13,174 nucleotides of DNA from an uncultured Christensenella sp. (lineage in GTDB: Bacteria; Bacillota; Clostridia; Christensenellales; Borkfalkiaceae). The position numbers and the translations under genes were made by a program. The stretch lies in contig CAJTRW010000023.1 in the NCBI GenBank assembly GCA_910578765.1, forward strand, positions 17,647 through 30,820, in the 5' to 3' direction. Positions 1 through 6,553 of the stretch are shown in pieces. The number at the start of each line of letters is the position of its first letter. The first letter of the stretch is position 1. The notes under the pieces were generated by a model that saw only the letters and a list, made by a program, of their open reading frames with translations, did not search any database and was not told the DNA's origin.

Positions 1-452
1 GATATGAAATTCAAAGTATATTGAATATCTTCTTTTAATAATGTTAAAATCAAAGTTTTGATTTTGCTACCATCATTGTATTTTGTTGTAGACACAGTAG
101 CATTTCCCGATAAATCATTGACGGTAACTTTATATACTACTGTTTCCACTCCTATGACATCGACCTTTTTATAAGTTCCAATAAATGATTTGTTTGTATC
201 TATGTTATCAGATATTGTGATTATTTCGTCATTTGCAACAAGAATAACATCTACAATAGGAGTGAGCGTATCTTCAACAACCCATTCATCGCTTCTAGCA
301 ATAACTTGACTATCTTGATTTTCAATATCCGCTCGTATCGCTACCTGTAAATGCCAATTCGTATTTTCAATAGTTATATCAAAACTTGTGCAAGCACATA
401 GCACACAACTTAGAATTATTGTTGCTACGATAGAAAATACTATTTTTCTCAT
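1..452 (-). CDS. Putative lipoprotein with Ig-like segment, 3' end off the window
   Basis: An open frame without a stop runs from an ATG at 450-452 to the left edge, giving at least 150 residues. The first 21 residues form a lipoprotein signal: MRK, a hydrophobic stretch (residues 4-18), then a lipobox-like LCAC with Cys21 as the likely lipidated residue. The mature protein should be anchored on the outer face of the membrane. Residues about 65-125 look like a beta-rich extracellular domain; the stretch YKVTVNDLSGNATV resembles the last strands of bacterial Ig-like or HYR-type domains. This is a by-eye resemblance, not a family assignment. AAAAGG sits 8 bases before the ATG and a good promoter lies upstream. 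The gene is visibly richer in AT (many AAT, ATA and ACA codons) than the genes to its right, which suggests accessory DNA. Substrate and function are unknown. Confidence 0.8.
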   Translation of the reverse strand, partial: MRKIVFSIVATIILSCVLCACTSFDITIENTNWHLQVAIRADIENQDSQVIARSDEWVVEDTLTPIVDVILVANDEIITISDNIDTNKSFIGTYKKVDVIGVETVVYKVTVNDLSGNATVSTTKYNDGSKIKTLILTLLKEDIQYTLNFI

Positions 453-494
453 ATGATATGCCTTTTACATTAAATTACTGTTTATCGTACAATT

Positions 495-523
495 ATTATA
501 TCACGAAAAATGAAAGAACGCAA
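495..523 (-). promoter_or_regulatory. Promoter of the lipoprotein gene, extended -10
   Basis: On the minus strand a perfect TATAAT (plus positions 495-500) is preceded by TGA, making an extended -10 (TGATATAAT). A weak TTGCGT (518-523) stands 17 bases upstream as the -35. Transcription would start near 488, leaving a leader of about 36 bases. An extended -10 can compensate for a poor -35. Confidence 0.7.
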
Positions 524-567
524 CCGATTGAATTTTGCGGGAAATATAAAACATATCTATATCTCAC

Positions 568-585
568 TAGGCTACGAGTAGCCTA
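568..585. repeat. Perfect 8-bp inverted repeat, possible operator
   Basis: TAGGCTAC and GTAGCCTA are separated by only GA. The compact dyad lies about 45 bases upstream of the -35 of the lipoprotein promoter. No T-tract follows on either strand, so it is not a standard terminator. A protein binding site is possible, but nothing in the sequence identifies a regulator. Confidence 0.4.
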
Positions 586-609
586 ATTTGTCCACGCAAT
601 ATAAATATC

Positions 610-635
610 AAAAAAAGCGTGGCTTCACGCCACGC
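610..635 (-). terminator. Rho-independent terminator of rny
   Basis: On the minus strand GCGTGGC, a 5-base loop GTGAA and GCCACGC form a perfect 7-bp GC-rich stem followed directly by seven T residues. It lies about 80 bases after the rny stop codon and is the first terminator-like structure downstream of it. Confidence 0.9.
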
Positions 636-636
636 C

Positions 637-702
637 TTAATCTCTACAACCTGTGACTTACCGAATATTCCCTATGGGAACTACGGTAAACCGCAGGCGC
701 CT
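637..702 (-). ncRNA. Structured RNA element in the rny 3' region, family unknown
   Basis: Transcribed from the minus strand, positions 697-684 pair with 663-650 in a 14-position helix with 13 pairs (two of them G-U) and one C-A mismatch. An internal loop (TAG facing TATT) follows, and then a 5-bp hairpin, TTCCC-ATA-GGGAA. The two G-U pairs would be A-C mismatches on the plus strand, which favours a minus-strand RNA. The fold starts about 20 bases after the rny stop and is followed about 15 bases later by the terminator hairpin, so the two together would be a 90-base 3' module. I could not match it to 6S, SRP RNA, tmRNA or a riboswitch. It may be a 3'-UTR-derived small RNA or an mRNA stabiliser. 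No convincing separate promoter is visible. Confidence 0.45.
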
Positions 703-717
703 TTTTATTAAATGCAA

Positions 718-2334
718 TTACTTGGCAAATTCGCTTGCTCTGAATTCCCGTATAACGTTTACTTTTATTTGTCCGGGATATTCAAGCTCTTTTTCTATCT
801 TTTTAGCAATGTCCTTAGCAAGGAACATTGTCTGTGCATCGTCTATCTGGTCGGGTTTAACTATTACGCGCACCTCTCTACCTGCCTGAATAGCATAGCA
901 TTTATCCACGCCGTTAAACTCGCCGGCAATAGACTCAAGCTTTTCAAGTCTTTTAACATAGTTGGTTCCGGTTTCTCTTCTCGCACCGGGGCGCGCTCCC
1001 GAAATCGCATCCGCAGCCGCTACAAGAACAGCTTCCATAGTCGTAGGCTCGCAATCTCCGTGATGCGCGGCTATGGCATTTATCACTTTGCCGCTCTCTC
1101 TGTATTTCTTGGCAAGATCCGCACCTATTTGAATGTGCGTACCCTCAACCTCATGATCAACAGCTTTACCTATATCATGTAACAGACCGGCACGCTTTGC
1201 CAAAGTCACATCAAGCCCCAATTCAGCCGCCATAAGACCTGCAACCTGCGCAACCTCGATAGAATGCTTATAAACGTTTTGTCCGTAGCTGGTCCTGTAT
1301 TTAAGCCTGCCGAGAAGTTTAATAATTTCGGGATGCAGTCCGAATATTCCAACCTCGAACATTGCGCTTTCGCCCGCCGCCTTAATTTCGGCGTCCATTT
1401 CTTTTTTAACTTTTTCTACGGTTTCCTCAATCCTTGCAGGATGAATTCTGCCGTCCGCAATAAGCTTTTCAAGCGTAAGACGGGCAATTTCACGTCTTAC
1501 GGGGTCAAAGCCTGAAAGTATGACCACCTCGGGCGTATCGTCGATAATCAACTCTATACCCGTCGCATTTTCGATAGCGCGTATATTTCTGCCCTCTCTG
1601 CCTATAAGGCGGGCCTTCATATCGTCGCTTGGCAGTTGAACGACCGAAACGGTTATTTCGGAAGCGTGGTCAGCCGCACAGCGCTGTATCGCAAGCGAAA
1701 TTATCTTTTTAGCTTCCTGACCGGCTTCTTCTTTTGCCGTCTGCTCTATATTTCTTACTTGCAGTGCCACATCGTGACGCGTTTCGTCGAGTATTTCGTT
1801 TGAAAGTATCTGCTTTGCTTCATCTTTGGTAAGCTGAGCTACTTTTTCAAGTTCTTTAACCATAAGCTCGTGCTGATGGTTTATCTTATCCTGTGTTTTT
1901 TTGATATCCTGTTCTTTGTTTAATAGTTCGCGCTTTTGTTGGTCCAAAGATTCGTTCTTCTTGTCCAAAGCGTCTTCTTTTCTTTCTAATATTTCTTCTT
2001 TTTGCAAAAGTCTTTGTTCTTGCTTTTGCAATTCTGTTTTCTTTTCTCTGCTTTCTTTTTCAAATTCGTTTCTTAATTGTAACTCCTGTTCCTTAGCTTC
2101 CAATATAGCTTCTTTTTTCAACGCTTCGCTTGAATGTAAAGCGTCGTCAATCATCTTTTTAGTCCTGGACCGGACATCGCCTAATCTTTTTTCCGTCAGT
2201 ACCTTATTGATAAACATACCGATGAAAAGACCGCCGGCAAGAGCAACGACGACTCCTGCGACAATAAGCCCTATTGCCAAACCTAAATTCATACGGCTTG
2301 CAAGAAACAGGGAGTTTAAGTGATAAATAGTCAT
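718..2334 (-). CDS. rny: Ribonuclease Y
   Basis: RNase Y is the membrane-anchored endoribonuclease that starts bulk mRNA decay in many Bacillota. The 538-residue product shows the full family layout. There is one transmembrane helix (about 16-40), a long charged coiled coil (about 45-205) and a KH RNA-binding domain with GREGRN at 245-250. The HD phosphohydrolase domain follows, with metal-ligand candidates His357, His386-Asp387 (LLHDIGK) and Asp442. Length is close to the usual 515-520 plus a short N-terminal extension. The start at 2334 is chosen because GGGAG stands 7 bases upstream. The family-typical start, Met15 at 2292 (MNLGLAIG), has no clear ribosome binding site. The gene has its own promoter and terminator and is thus separate from the recA operon, although recA and rny are near neighbours in many Bacillota. 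RNA-degradosome contacts cannot be judged from sequence. Confidence 0.97.
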   Translation of the reverse strand: MTIYHLNSLFLASRMNLGLAIGLIVAGVVVALAGGLFIGMFINKVLTEKRLGDVRSRTKKMIDDALHSSEALKKEAILEAKEQELQLRNEFEKESREKKTELQKQEQRLLQKEEILERKEDALDKKNESLDQQKRELLNKEQDIKKTQDKINHQHELMVKELEKVAQLTKDEAKQILSNEILDETRHDVALQVRNIEQTAKEEAGQEAKKIISLAIQRCAADHASEITVSVVQLPSDDMKARLIGREGRNIRAIENATGIELIIDDTPEVVILSGFDPVRREIARLTLEKLIADGRIHPARIEETVEKVKKEMDAEIKAAGESAMFEVGIFGLHPEIIKLLGRLKYRTSYGQNVYKHSIEVAQVAGLMAAELGLDVTLAKRAGLLHDIGKAVDHEVEGTHIQIGADLAKKYRESGKVINAIAAHHGDCEPTTMEAVLVAAADAISGARPGARRETGTNYVKRLEKLESIAGEFNGVDKCYAIQAGREVRVIVKPDQIDDAQTMFLAKDIAKKIEKELEYPGQIKVNVIREFRASEFAK

Positions 2335-2341
2335 TTAAGGT

Positions 2342-2346
2342 CTCCC
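2342..2346 (-). promoter_or_regulatory. Ribosome binding site deciding the rny start
   Basis: GGGAG on the minus strand lies 7 bases before the ATG at 2334. The alternative ATG at 2292 is preceded by CAAGCCGT, with no purine-rich site, so the longer N-terminus is preferred. Confidence 0.7.
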
Positions 2347-2368
2347 ATTAATTAAATTTAAATATATA

Positions 2369-2392
2369 CAAACCCCTTTCGGGTAAGTTTAT
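2369..2392 (-). promoter_or_regulatory. Small hairpin in the rny 5' leader
   Basis: Just after the predicted start point the minus-strand leader reads AAAC-TTA-CCC-GAAA-GGG-GTTT. This is a GNRA-capped stem with a 3-base bulge. It lies about 25 bases before the Shine-Dalgarno sequence and has no T-tract of terminator length. It may stabilise the transcript or be a target for control, but this is inference. Confidence 0.35.
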
Positions 2393-2402
2393 ATCCTTAT
2401 AT

Positions 2403-2431
2403 ATTTTACACCTAATAATCCGAATTGTCAA
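2403..2431 (-). promoter_or_regulatory. Sigma-A type promoter of rny
   Basis: A perfect TTGACA (plus 2426-2431), a 17-base spacer and TAAAAT (2403-2408, five of six matches) lie between the nadE terminator and the rny start. Expected transcription start is near 2396, giving a leader of about 60 bases. Confidence 0.85.
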
Positions 2432-2462
2432 TTTAATATATTAAATACTTTATATAATATAC

Positions 2463-2486
2463 AAAAAGCGTCCGTAAGGACGCTTT
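2463..2486 (-). terminator. Rho-independent terminator of the ftsK-nadE operon
   Basis: AAAGCGTCC, loop TTAC and GGACGCTTT form a 9-bp stem on the minus strand; the last three T of the stem plus two more make a run of five T. It starts 10 bases after the nadE stop codon and cleanly separates the operon from the rny promoter. Confidence 0.88.
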
Positions 2487-2495
2487 AAAATGAAT

Positions 2496-4436
2496 TTATT
2501 TCAACTCGTCAAGCCACAGCGCGGCAACCGCATCGGAAGGCAATCGCAAATCCGCGCGCGGAGACAGCGACACCGACCCGACCTTTACACCGTCGGGAGC
2601 GCATGAACGCTTGAATTGGTGCTTGAAAAACCTTTTATAAAAGCTTTTAAGCCATTTATCGATAGTTTCTTCGTCATAAAAGCCCTTAAAAGACTTTACT
2701 GCCAAAAATTTTATTTTTGACGGCGAAAAACCGTATCTGAGCGAATAATAGATAAAGAAATCATGTAATACGTACGGTCCTACAATGTCCTCGGTTTTCT
2801 GGGCTATGTTGCCGTTTTTATCCGGCGGAAGCAATTCGGGACTGATTTCAGTATTCAAGATATCGGTCAGAATTTTGTTTGCCTCTCCGCCGAGCTTTTC
2901 CGCCTCGTAAGCAATCAAATGCTTGACAAGCGTCTTTGGAACGGATGCGTTCACTCCGTACATGGACATATGGTCGCCGCTGTACGTAGCCCACCCCAAA
3001 GCAAGCTCGCTTAAATCGCCGGTTCCCAACACGATTCCGTTTTCGTCGTTGGCAATATCCATCAAAACCATCGTGCGCATTCTTGCCTGCGCGTTCTCGT
3101 AAGTTACGTTTTTATTGTCGGCATCGTGTCCAATATCCTTGAAATGCTTTAAAACCGTGTCGCCGACGGGAATAACGCGCGACGTGGCGCCAAGCGCAGC
3201 AATAAGCTTTAACGCATTGTTTTTCGTTTTTTCGGTAGTACCGAAAGCAGGCATGGAAACAGCTATTATATTCTTTTTATCCCAGCCGATAGAAGCAAAC
3301 GTACGGCACGCCACAAGCAACGCAAGTGCAGAATCAAGCCCGCCCGAAACACCGAGAACAACAGACTTGCAACCTACGTGCTTCAACCTTTTTTCCAGTC
3401 CTTTTTGTTGGATTGTTAAAATCAGCTCCGTACGCTCTTTCAACTTTATGCCGTCTTCGGGGACAAAAGGCGTTTTAGAATAATTACGAGTAATATCGAA
3501 TGGTTTATCTTCCGTTTCGAATTTTGCGATATTATAATCGTTTTTACATATATCACACTGCAAATTATTATTGTGAAAAAACCCGCTTGAAATCCTTTTA
3601 CGCTCATTAAAAAGCAGTTCGGTATCGATTTCGCCGTATAACAGCCCGTTTTCAAACAATTTGCTTTCTGATAAAATACTGCCGTTTTCACAAATAAGGT
3701 TATGACCGGAAAAAACCATATCGGTAGTGCTTTCACCGTCGCCTGCATCGCAGTAAATATATCCGCAAATAAGCTTTGCCGACTGCGTTTTTATCAAATT
3801 TTTTCTGTAATCGGCTTTACCCACAGTTTCGTCGCTGCAAGAAAGATTTACAATAATATCAGCACCCGCCCTAACATGATTTACAGACGGTGAAAGAGGC
3901 GCCCACAAATCCTCGCATATTTCACATGCGACAGAAAAATTGCGGCAATTATCGGCTTTGAAAATTTGTTGCGTACCGAATCCGATTGAATAATTTTCGC
4001 CGTTGCATTTATAATCGATATACTCAAGTTTATCCGGCGCGGAGCAAAAATATCTTTTTTCGTAAAATTCGCCGTAATCGGGAAGATATGTTTTAGGAAC
4101 TATACCCAAAATCAAACCGTTATAAACGGCAAAAGCACAATTATACAATTTACCGCCGTTACTGAATGGCGCGCCGACAAATACAAGAGTTTTTAAGCCC
4201 TTTGTAGATTTTGCAATCTCATCGATAGCCGTTTCGCACGCATTTAAAAGAACGGATTGGTTAAACAAATCGCCGCAAGTATATCCGCATAAGCAAAGCT
4301 CGGGGAATACTGTAAGCCGGCTACCGTTTGCCGCGCTTTCCTTAATTGCGCTTATTATCCGGCTTGAGTTATATTTTACGTCGGCAACCCTTATTTCGGG
4401 CGTCGCCGCGCAAACTTTAATAAAACCGTGTTGCAT
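2496..4436 (-). CDS. nadE: Glutamine-dependent NAD+ synthetase
   Basis: This 646-residue protein is the large two-domain form of NAD+ synthetase. It converts nicotinate adenine dinucleotide (NaAD) to NAD+ using ATP and ammonia taken from glutamine. The N-terminal nitrilase-type glutaminase (about 1-290) carries the expected triad: Glu46 in FPELCLCGY, Lys115 in VPKTYLPDY and Cys174 in EICEDLW. The C-terminal ATP-pyrophosphatase synthetase domain (about 325-646) starts its catalytic region with the P-loop SGGLDS at 364-369 and later has GTGDLSELALGW (471-482), a conserved NadE signature. The ATG follows the recA stop directly (TAA-ATG) with AAGGA inside the end of recA, so translation is probably coupled. 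nadE between recA and rny is unusual. Together with the PncC domain of CinA two genes upstream, it places two pyridine nucleotide enzymes in one operon. Confidence 0.97.
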   Translation of the reverse strand: MQHGFIKVCAATPEIRVADVKYNSSRIISAIKESAANGSRLTVFPELCLCGYTCGDLFNQSVLLNACETAIDEIAKSTKGLKTLVFVGAPFSNGGKLYNCAFAVYNGLILGIVPKTYLPDYGEFYEKRYFCSAPDKLEYIDYKCNGENYSIGFGTQQIFKADNCRNFSVACEICEDLWAPLSPSVNHVRAGADIIVNLSCSDETVGKADYRKNLIKTQSAKLICGYIYCDAGDGESTTDMVFSGHNLICENGSILSESKLFENGLLYGEIDTELLFNERKRISSGFFHNNNLQCDICKNDYNIAKFETEDKPFDITRNYSKTPFVPEDGIKLKERTELILTIQQKGLEKRLKHVGCKSVVLGVSGGLDSALALLVACRTFASIGWDKKNIIAVSMPAFGTTEKTKNNALKLIAALGATSRVIPVGDTVLKHFKDIGHDADNKNVTYENAQARMRTMVLMDIANDENGIVLGTGDLSELALGWATYSGDHMSMYGVNASVPKTLVKHLIAYEAEKLGGEANKILTDILNTEISPELLPPDKNGNIAQKTEDIVGPYVLHDFFIYYSLRYGFSPSKIKFLAVKSFKGFYDEETIDKWLKSFYKRFFKHQFKRSCAPDGVKVGSVSLSPRADLRLPSDAVAALWLDELK

Positions 4437-5444
4437 TTAGTCCTTCTTGCTTTGAGCCGCTTTATGCGCTTCTCTTATTTTCGCATCTATTTCTGCTTTT
4501 ACTTCCGGATTATTCTTCAGATAATCTCTCATTTTTTCGCGTCCCTGAGCTACTTTTTCGTCATTATAGTACATAAAAGCTCCGCTCTTTGTAAGTATAC
4601 CGTACTCAACGCCCAAATCGATAAGGCAGCCTTCCTGCGAAATTCCCTCGCCGTAAATAATATCGAATTCGGCAACCCTGAACGGGGGGGCGACCTTATT
4701 TTTAACTACTTTACATTTGGTTCTGTTACCGATTATGTCGCCGTCGTTTTTAAGCGCATCCGCCTTACGTATATCCAGTCTTACGGTGGCAAAATATTTT
4801 AAAGCCTTGCCGCCGGGAGTAGTTTCAGGATTTCCGAACATTACACCGACTTTTTCGCGCAACTGGTTAATAAATATAACGCACGTTTTAGATCTGTTGG
4901 TTATTGCCGTAAGCTTTCTTAAAGCCTGCGACATCAGCCTTGCAAGCAAGCCGACGTGCGTATCGCCCATATCCCCCTCTATCTCCGCTTTGGGGGTAAG
5001 CGCCGCAACGGAATCCACAACAATAACGTCAACCGCGCTTGACCTTACAAGAGACTCGCATATATCAAGAGCCTGTTCGCCTGTGTCCGGCTGTGAAAGA
5101 TACAATTCGTCGGTATCAACTCCCAGCGCGTGCGCATACTGTGCGTCCAAAGCATGCTCTGCATCTATAAACGCCGCAACGCCGCCCGCCTTCTGCGTTT
5201 CGGCTATTATGTGTAACGCAACGGTGGTTTTACCGGAAGATTCCGGACCGTAAATTTCAAGTATCCTTCCTCTGGGAACGCCGCCCACGCCGAGTGCCAA
5301 ATCAAGCGACAAACAACCGGTAGGTATAATTTCAAGATCGGTATTGACCTTATAATCCCCCAGCTTCATTATTGCGCCTTTGCCGTACTGTTTTTCAATC
5401 ATTGCGACAGTTGAGTTAAGTGCCTTTAATTTTTCTTCGTTCAT
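4437..5444 (-). CDS. recA: Recombinase RecA
   Basis: RecA is the ATP-dependent DNA strand exchange protein; it also activates LexA self-cleavage in the SOS response. At 335 residues it is near the usual 340-350. The Walker A motif GPESSGKTT is at 66-74, the Walker B strand around VDVIVVDSVAAL is at 138-149, loop L1 is near 156-165 and loop L2 lies at about 191-216 (FINQLREKVG then MFGNPETTPGG). The N-terminal helix and the C-terminal domain are present; the C-terminal tail is short and mixed in charge, less acidic than in E. coli. AGGAG lies 6 bases before the ATG. The cinA stop is only 14 bases upstream, so recA appears to rely on the ftsK promoter or on an unrecognised promoter inside cinA. 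No SOS box is seen directly in front of recA. A run of seven C (plus-strand G, 4684-4690) lies in the codons for Ala-Pro-Pro. Confidence 0.99.
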   Translation of the reverse strand: MNEEKLKALNSTVAMIEKQYGKGAIMKLGDYKVNTDLEIIPTGCLSLDLALGVGGVPRGRILEIYGPESSGKTTVALHIIAETQKAGGVAAFIDAEHALDAQYAHALGVDTDELYLSQPDTGEQALDICESLVRSSAVDVIVVDSVAALTPKAEIEGDMGDTHVGLLARLMSQALRKLTAITNRSKTCVIFINQLREKVGVMFGNPETTPGGKALKYFATVRLDIRKADALKNDGDIIGNRTKCKVVKNKVAPPFRVAEFDIIYGEGISQEGCLIDLGVEYGILTKSGAFMYYNDEKVAQGREKMRDYLKNNPEVKAEIDAKIREAHKAAQSKKD

Positions 5445-5458
5445 ATTTATCTCCTGAA

Positions 5459-6553
5459 TTATTTTAAAGTTTTATAGACAAGAAACAGCGCAAGATTTGT
5501 CGCCGTATTTGAAATATCGCTCCTTCCGCCCTTCAAATTGAATTTGTAAACAGAGATATCTTCTCTTGTTCCTACGGAAATATATGCAAGCCCCACGGGC
5601 TTTTTAGTATTGTCGGATTTAGGTCCGGCTATTCCGGTAGTCGCAACCGCGACGTCGCAGTTACCGTCGTTTAACAGTCCTTGGACCATTTCGTAAGCCG
5701 TTTGCTCCGATACGGCGCCGTATTGTTTCAAGGTCAAATTTCTTACGCCGAGCCTACGCATTTTTGCCTCGTTTGAATATGTGTTCAAACCTTCGTTATA
5801 AACTTCGCTTACACCAGAAACCTCAACCAAAGCTTTGCCGACGCCACCGCCGGTAAAAGACTCAGCTACGCTTATTTTCATTCTCCTTAATTTTAAAAGC
5901 TGAACCAAACGCTCTGCGAGGGTGATATCCTCCAATGCATAAATATAGTCGTTAAGCCCGCTTATCAATATCCTGTGCGCTTCGTCTACGAGCATTTTGG
6001 AAGTCTTGACCGAATATAAAATTTCCATACGGCAATCGCCGTATTTTTTACTTATATTGAAACGCAAATCGGGGCATACCGCAGACATTTCTTCAAGCGT
6101 TTTATTCACCGCCTTAGAAGGCGCGCCCATCGCCCGTACATACATTCTGCCGAATTTCAGCTTGTACTTTGCATCAAGAACATTTTTGACGTCTTCTACG
6201 CGTAATCTGTTTACGCCGTTATAGTAGAACATGAACGCATGCTTGTCTGCCGTTTTCAATATTCCTATTTCGTTGAACTGCGACAAATAAAGCTTGGATA
6301 TATATTCTTTCAGCGCGGCTTCCATTTCCTTCGGACAATAAATTACGATATTTTCATAATTGCTTTTACCGTCTTTTATCGCCCTTGAAATTTCTTCCGA
6401 ACTGTCGTACGCGATATAGGAAATTTTATCGAAATAGTATCCGAAACCCGCAAAAGAATCTATTAAATTGCTATAATCCTCGAAATTATTGACTTTTGCA
6501 TTTTTTAAAATCAAAAGACATATTTTACAGGATTTGCCGTCGACCATATTCAT
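5459..6553 (-). CDS. cinA: CinA-family protein with active-looking PncC domain and degenerate N-terminal domain
   Basis: The C-terminal part (about 210-360) is a PncC-type nicotinamide-nucleotide amidase domain, which converts NMN to nicotinate mononucleotide for NAD recycling. Visible motifs are AESFTGG at 230-236 with the likely catalytic Ser232, NTYSNEAK (257-264), YGAVSEQTA (278-286), TTGIAGP at 305-311 and KPVG at 318-321. A middle region (about 130-208) matches the CinA linker domain. The first 115 residues are the odd part. They keep an alternating strand-helix pattern but lack the normal signatures of the MoCF/COG1058 domain (VGTELLxG, NTN, GGLGPTxDD, LPGPP), and the protein is about 50 residues shorter than a typical 410-420-residue CinA. 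The N-terminal hydrolase activity is therefore probably lost (inference). The start overlaps the pgsA stop as ATGA with a weak ribosome binding site, pointing to coupled translation; ATG at 6547 is an alternative start. Confidence 0.92.
   Translation of the reverse strand: MNMVDGKSCKICLLILKNAKVNNFEDYSNLIDSFAGFGYYFDKISYIAYDSSEEISRAIKDGKSNYENIVIYCPKEMEAALKEYISKLYLSQFNEIGILKTADKHAFMFYYNGVNRLRVEDVKNVLDAKYKLKFGRMYVRAMGAPSKAVNKTLEEMSAVCPDLRFNISKKYGDCRMEILYSVKTSKMLVDEAHRILISGLNDYIYALEDITLAERLVQLLKLRRMKISVAESFTGGGVGKALVEVSGVSEVYNEGLNTYSNEAKMRRLGVRNLTLKQYGAVSEQTAYEMVQGLLNDGNCDVAVATTGIAGPKSDNTKKPVGLAYISVGTREDISVYKFNLKGGRSDISNTATNLALFLVYKTLK

Noticed and set aside
637..702. Assignment of the folded element as 6S RNA or another named family
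   Set aside because: The length is too short for 6S, there is no separate promoter, and I cannot match known consensus motifs by eye.
695..705. GGCGCC followed by TTTTT on the plus strand as a plus-strand terminator
   Set aside because: The GGCGCC next to the T-run has no pairing partner forming a terminator stem, and no plus-strand gene ends here.
712..1182. Open plus-strand frame opposite rny
   Set aside because: It is a shadow of the highly conserved RNase Y frame, has no family-like motifs, and no promoter or ribosome site precedes it.
4717..5253. Open plus-strand frame of 178 codons opposite recA
   Set aside because: The minus frame is an intact RecA with all motifs; the plus frame has Ser/Ala-rich composition typical of an antisense shadow.
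5775..5786. GAATATGTGTTC as a firm LexA box for recA
   Set aside because: It has one mismatch, is about 330 bases from recA and lies in codons for a conserved CinA motif. It is kept only as a weak candidate within a finding.
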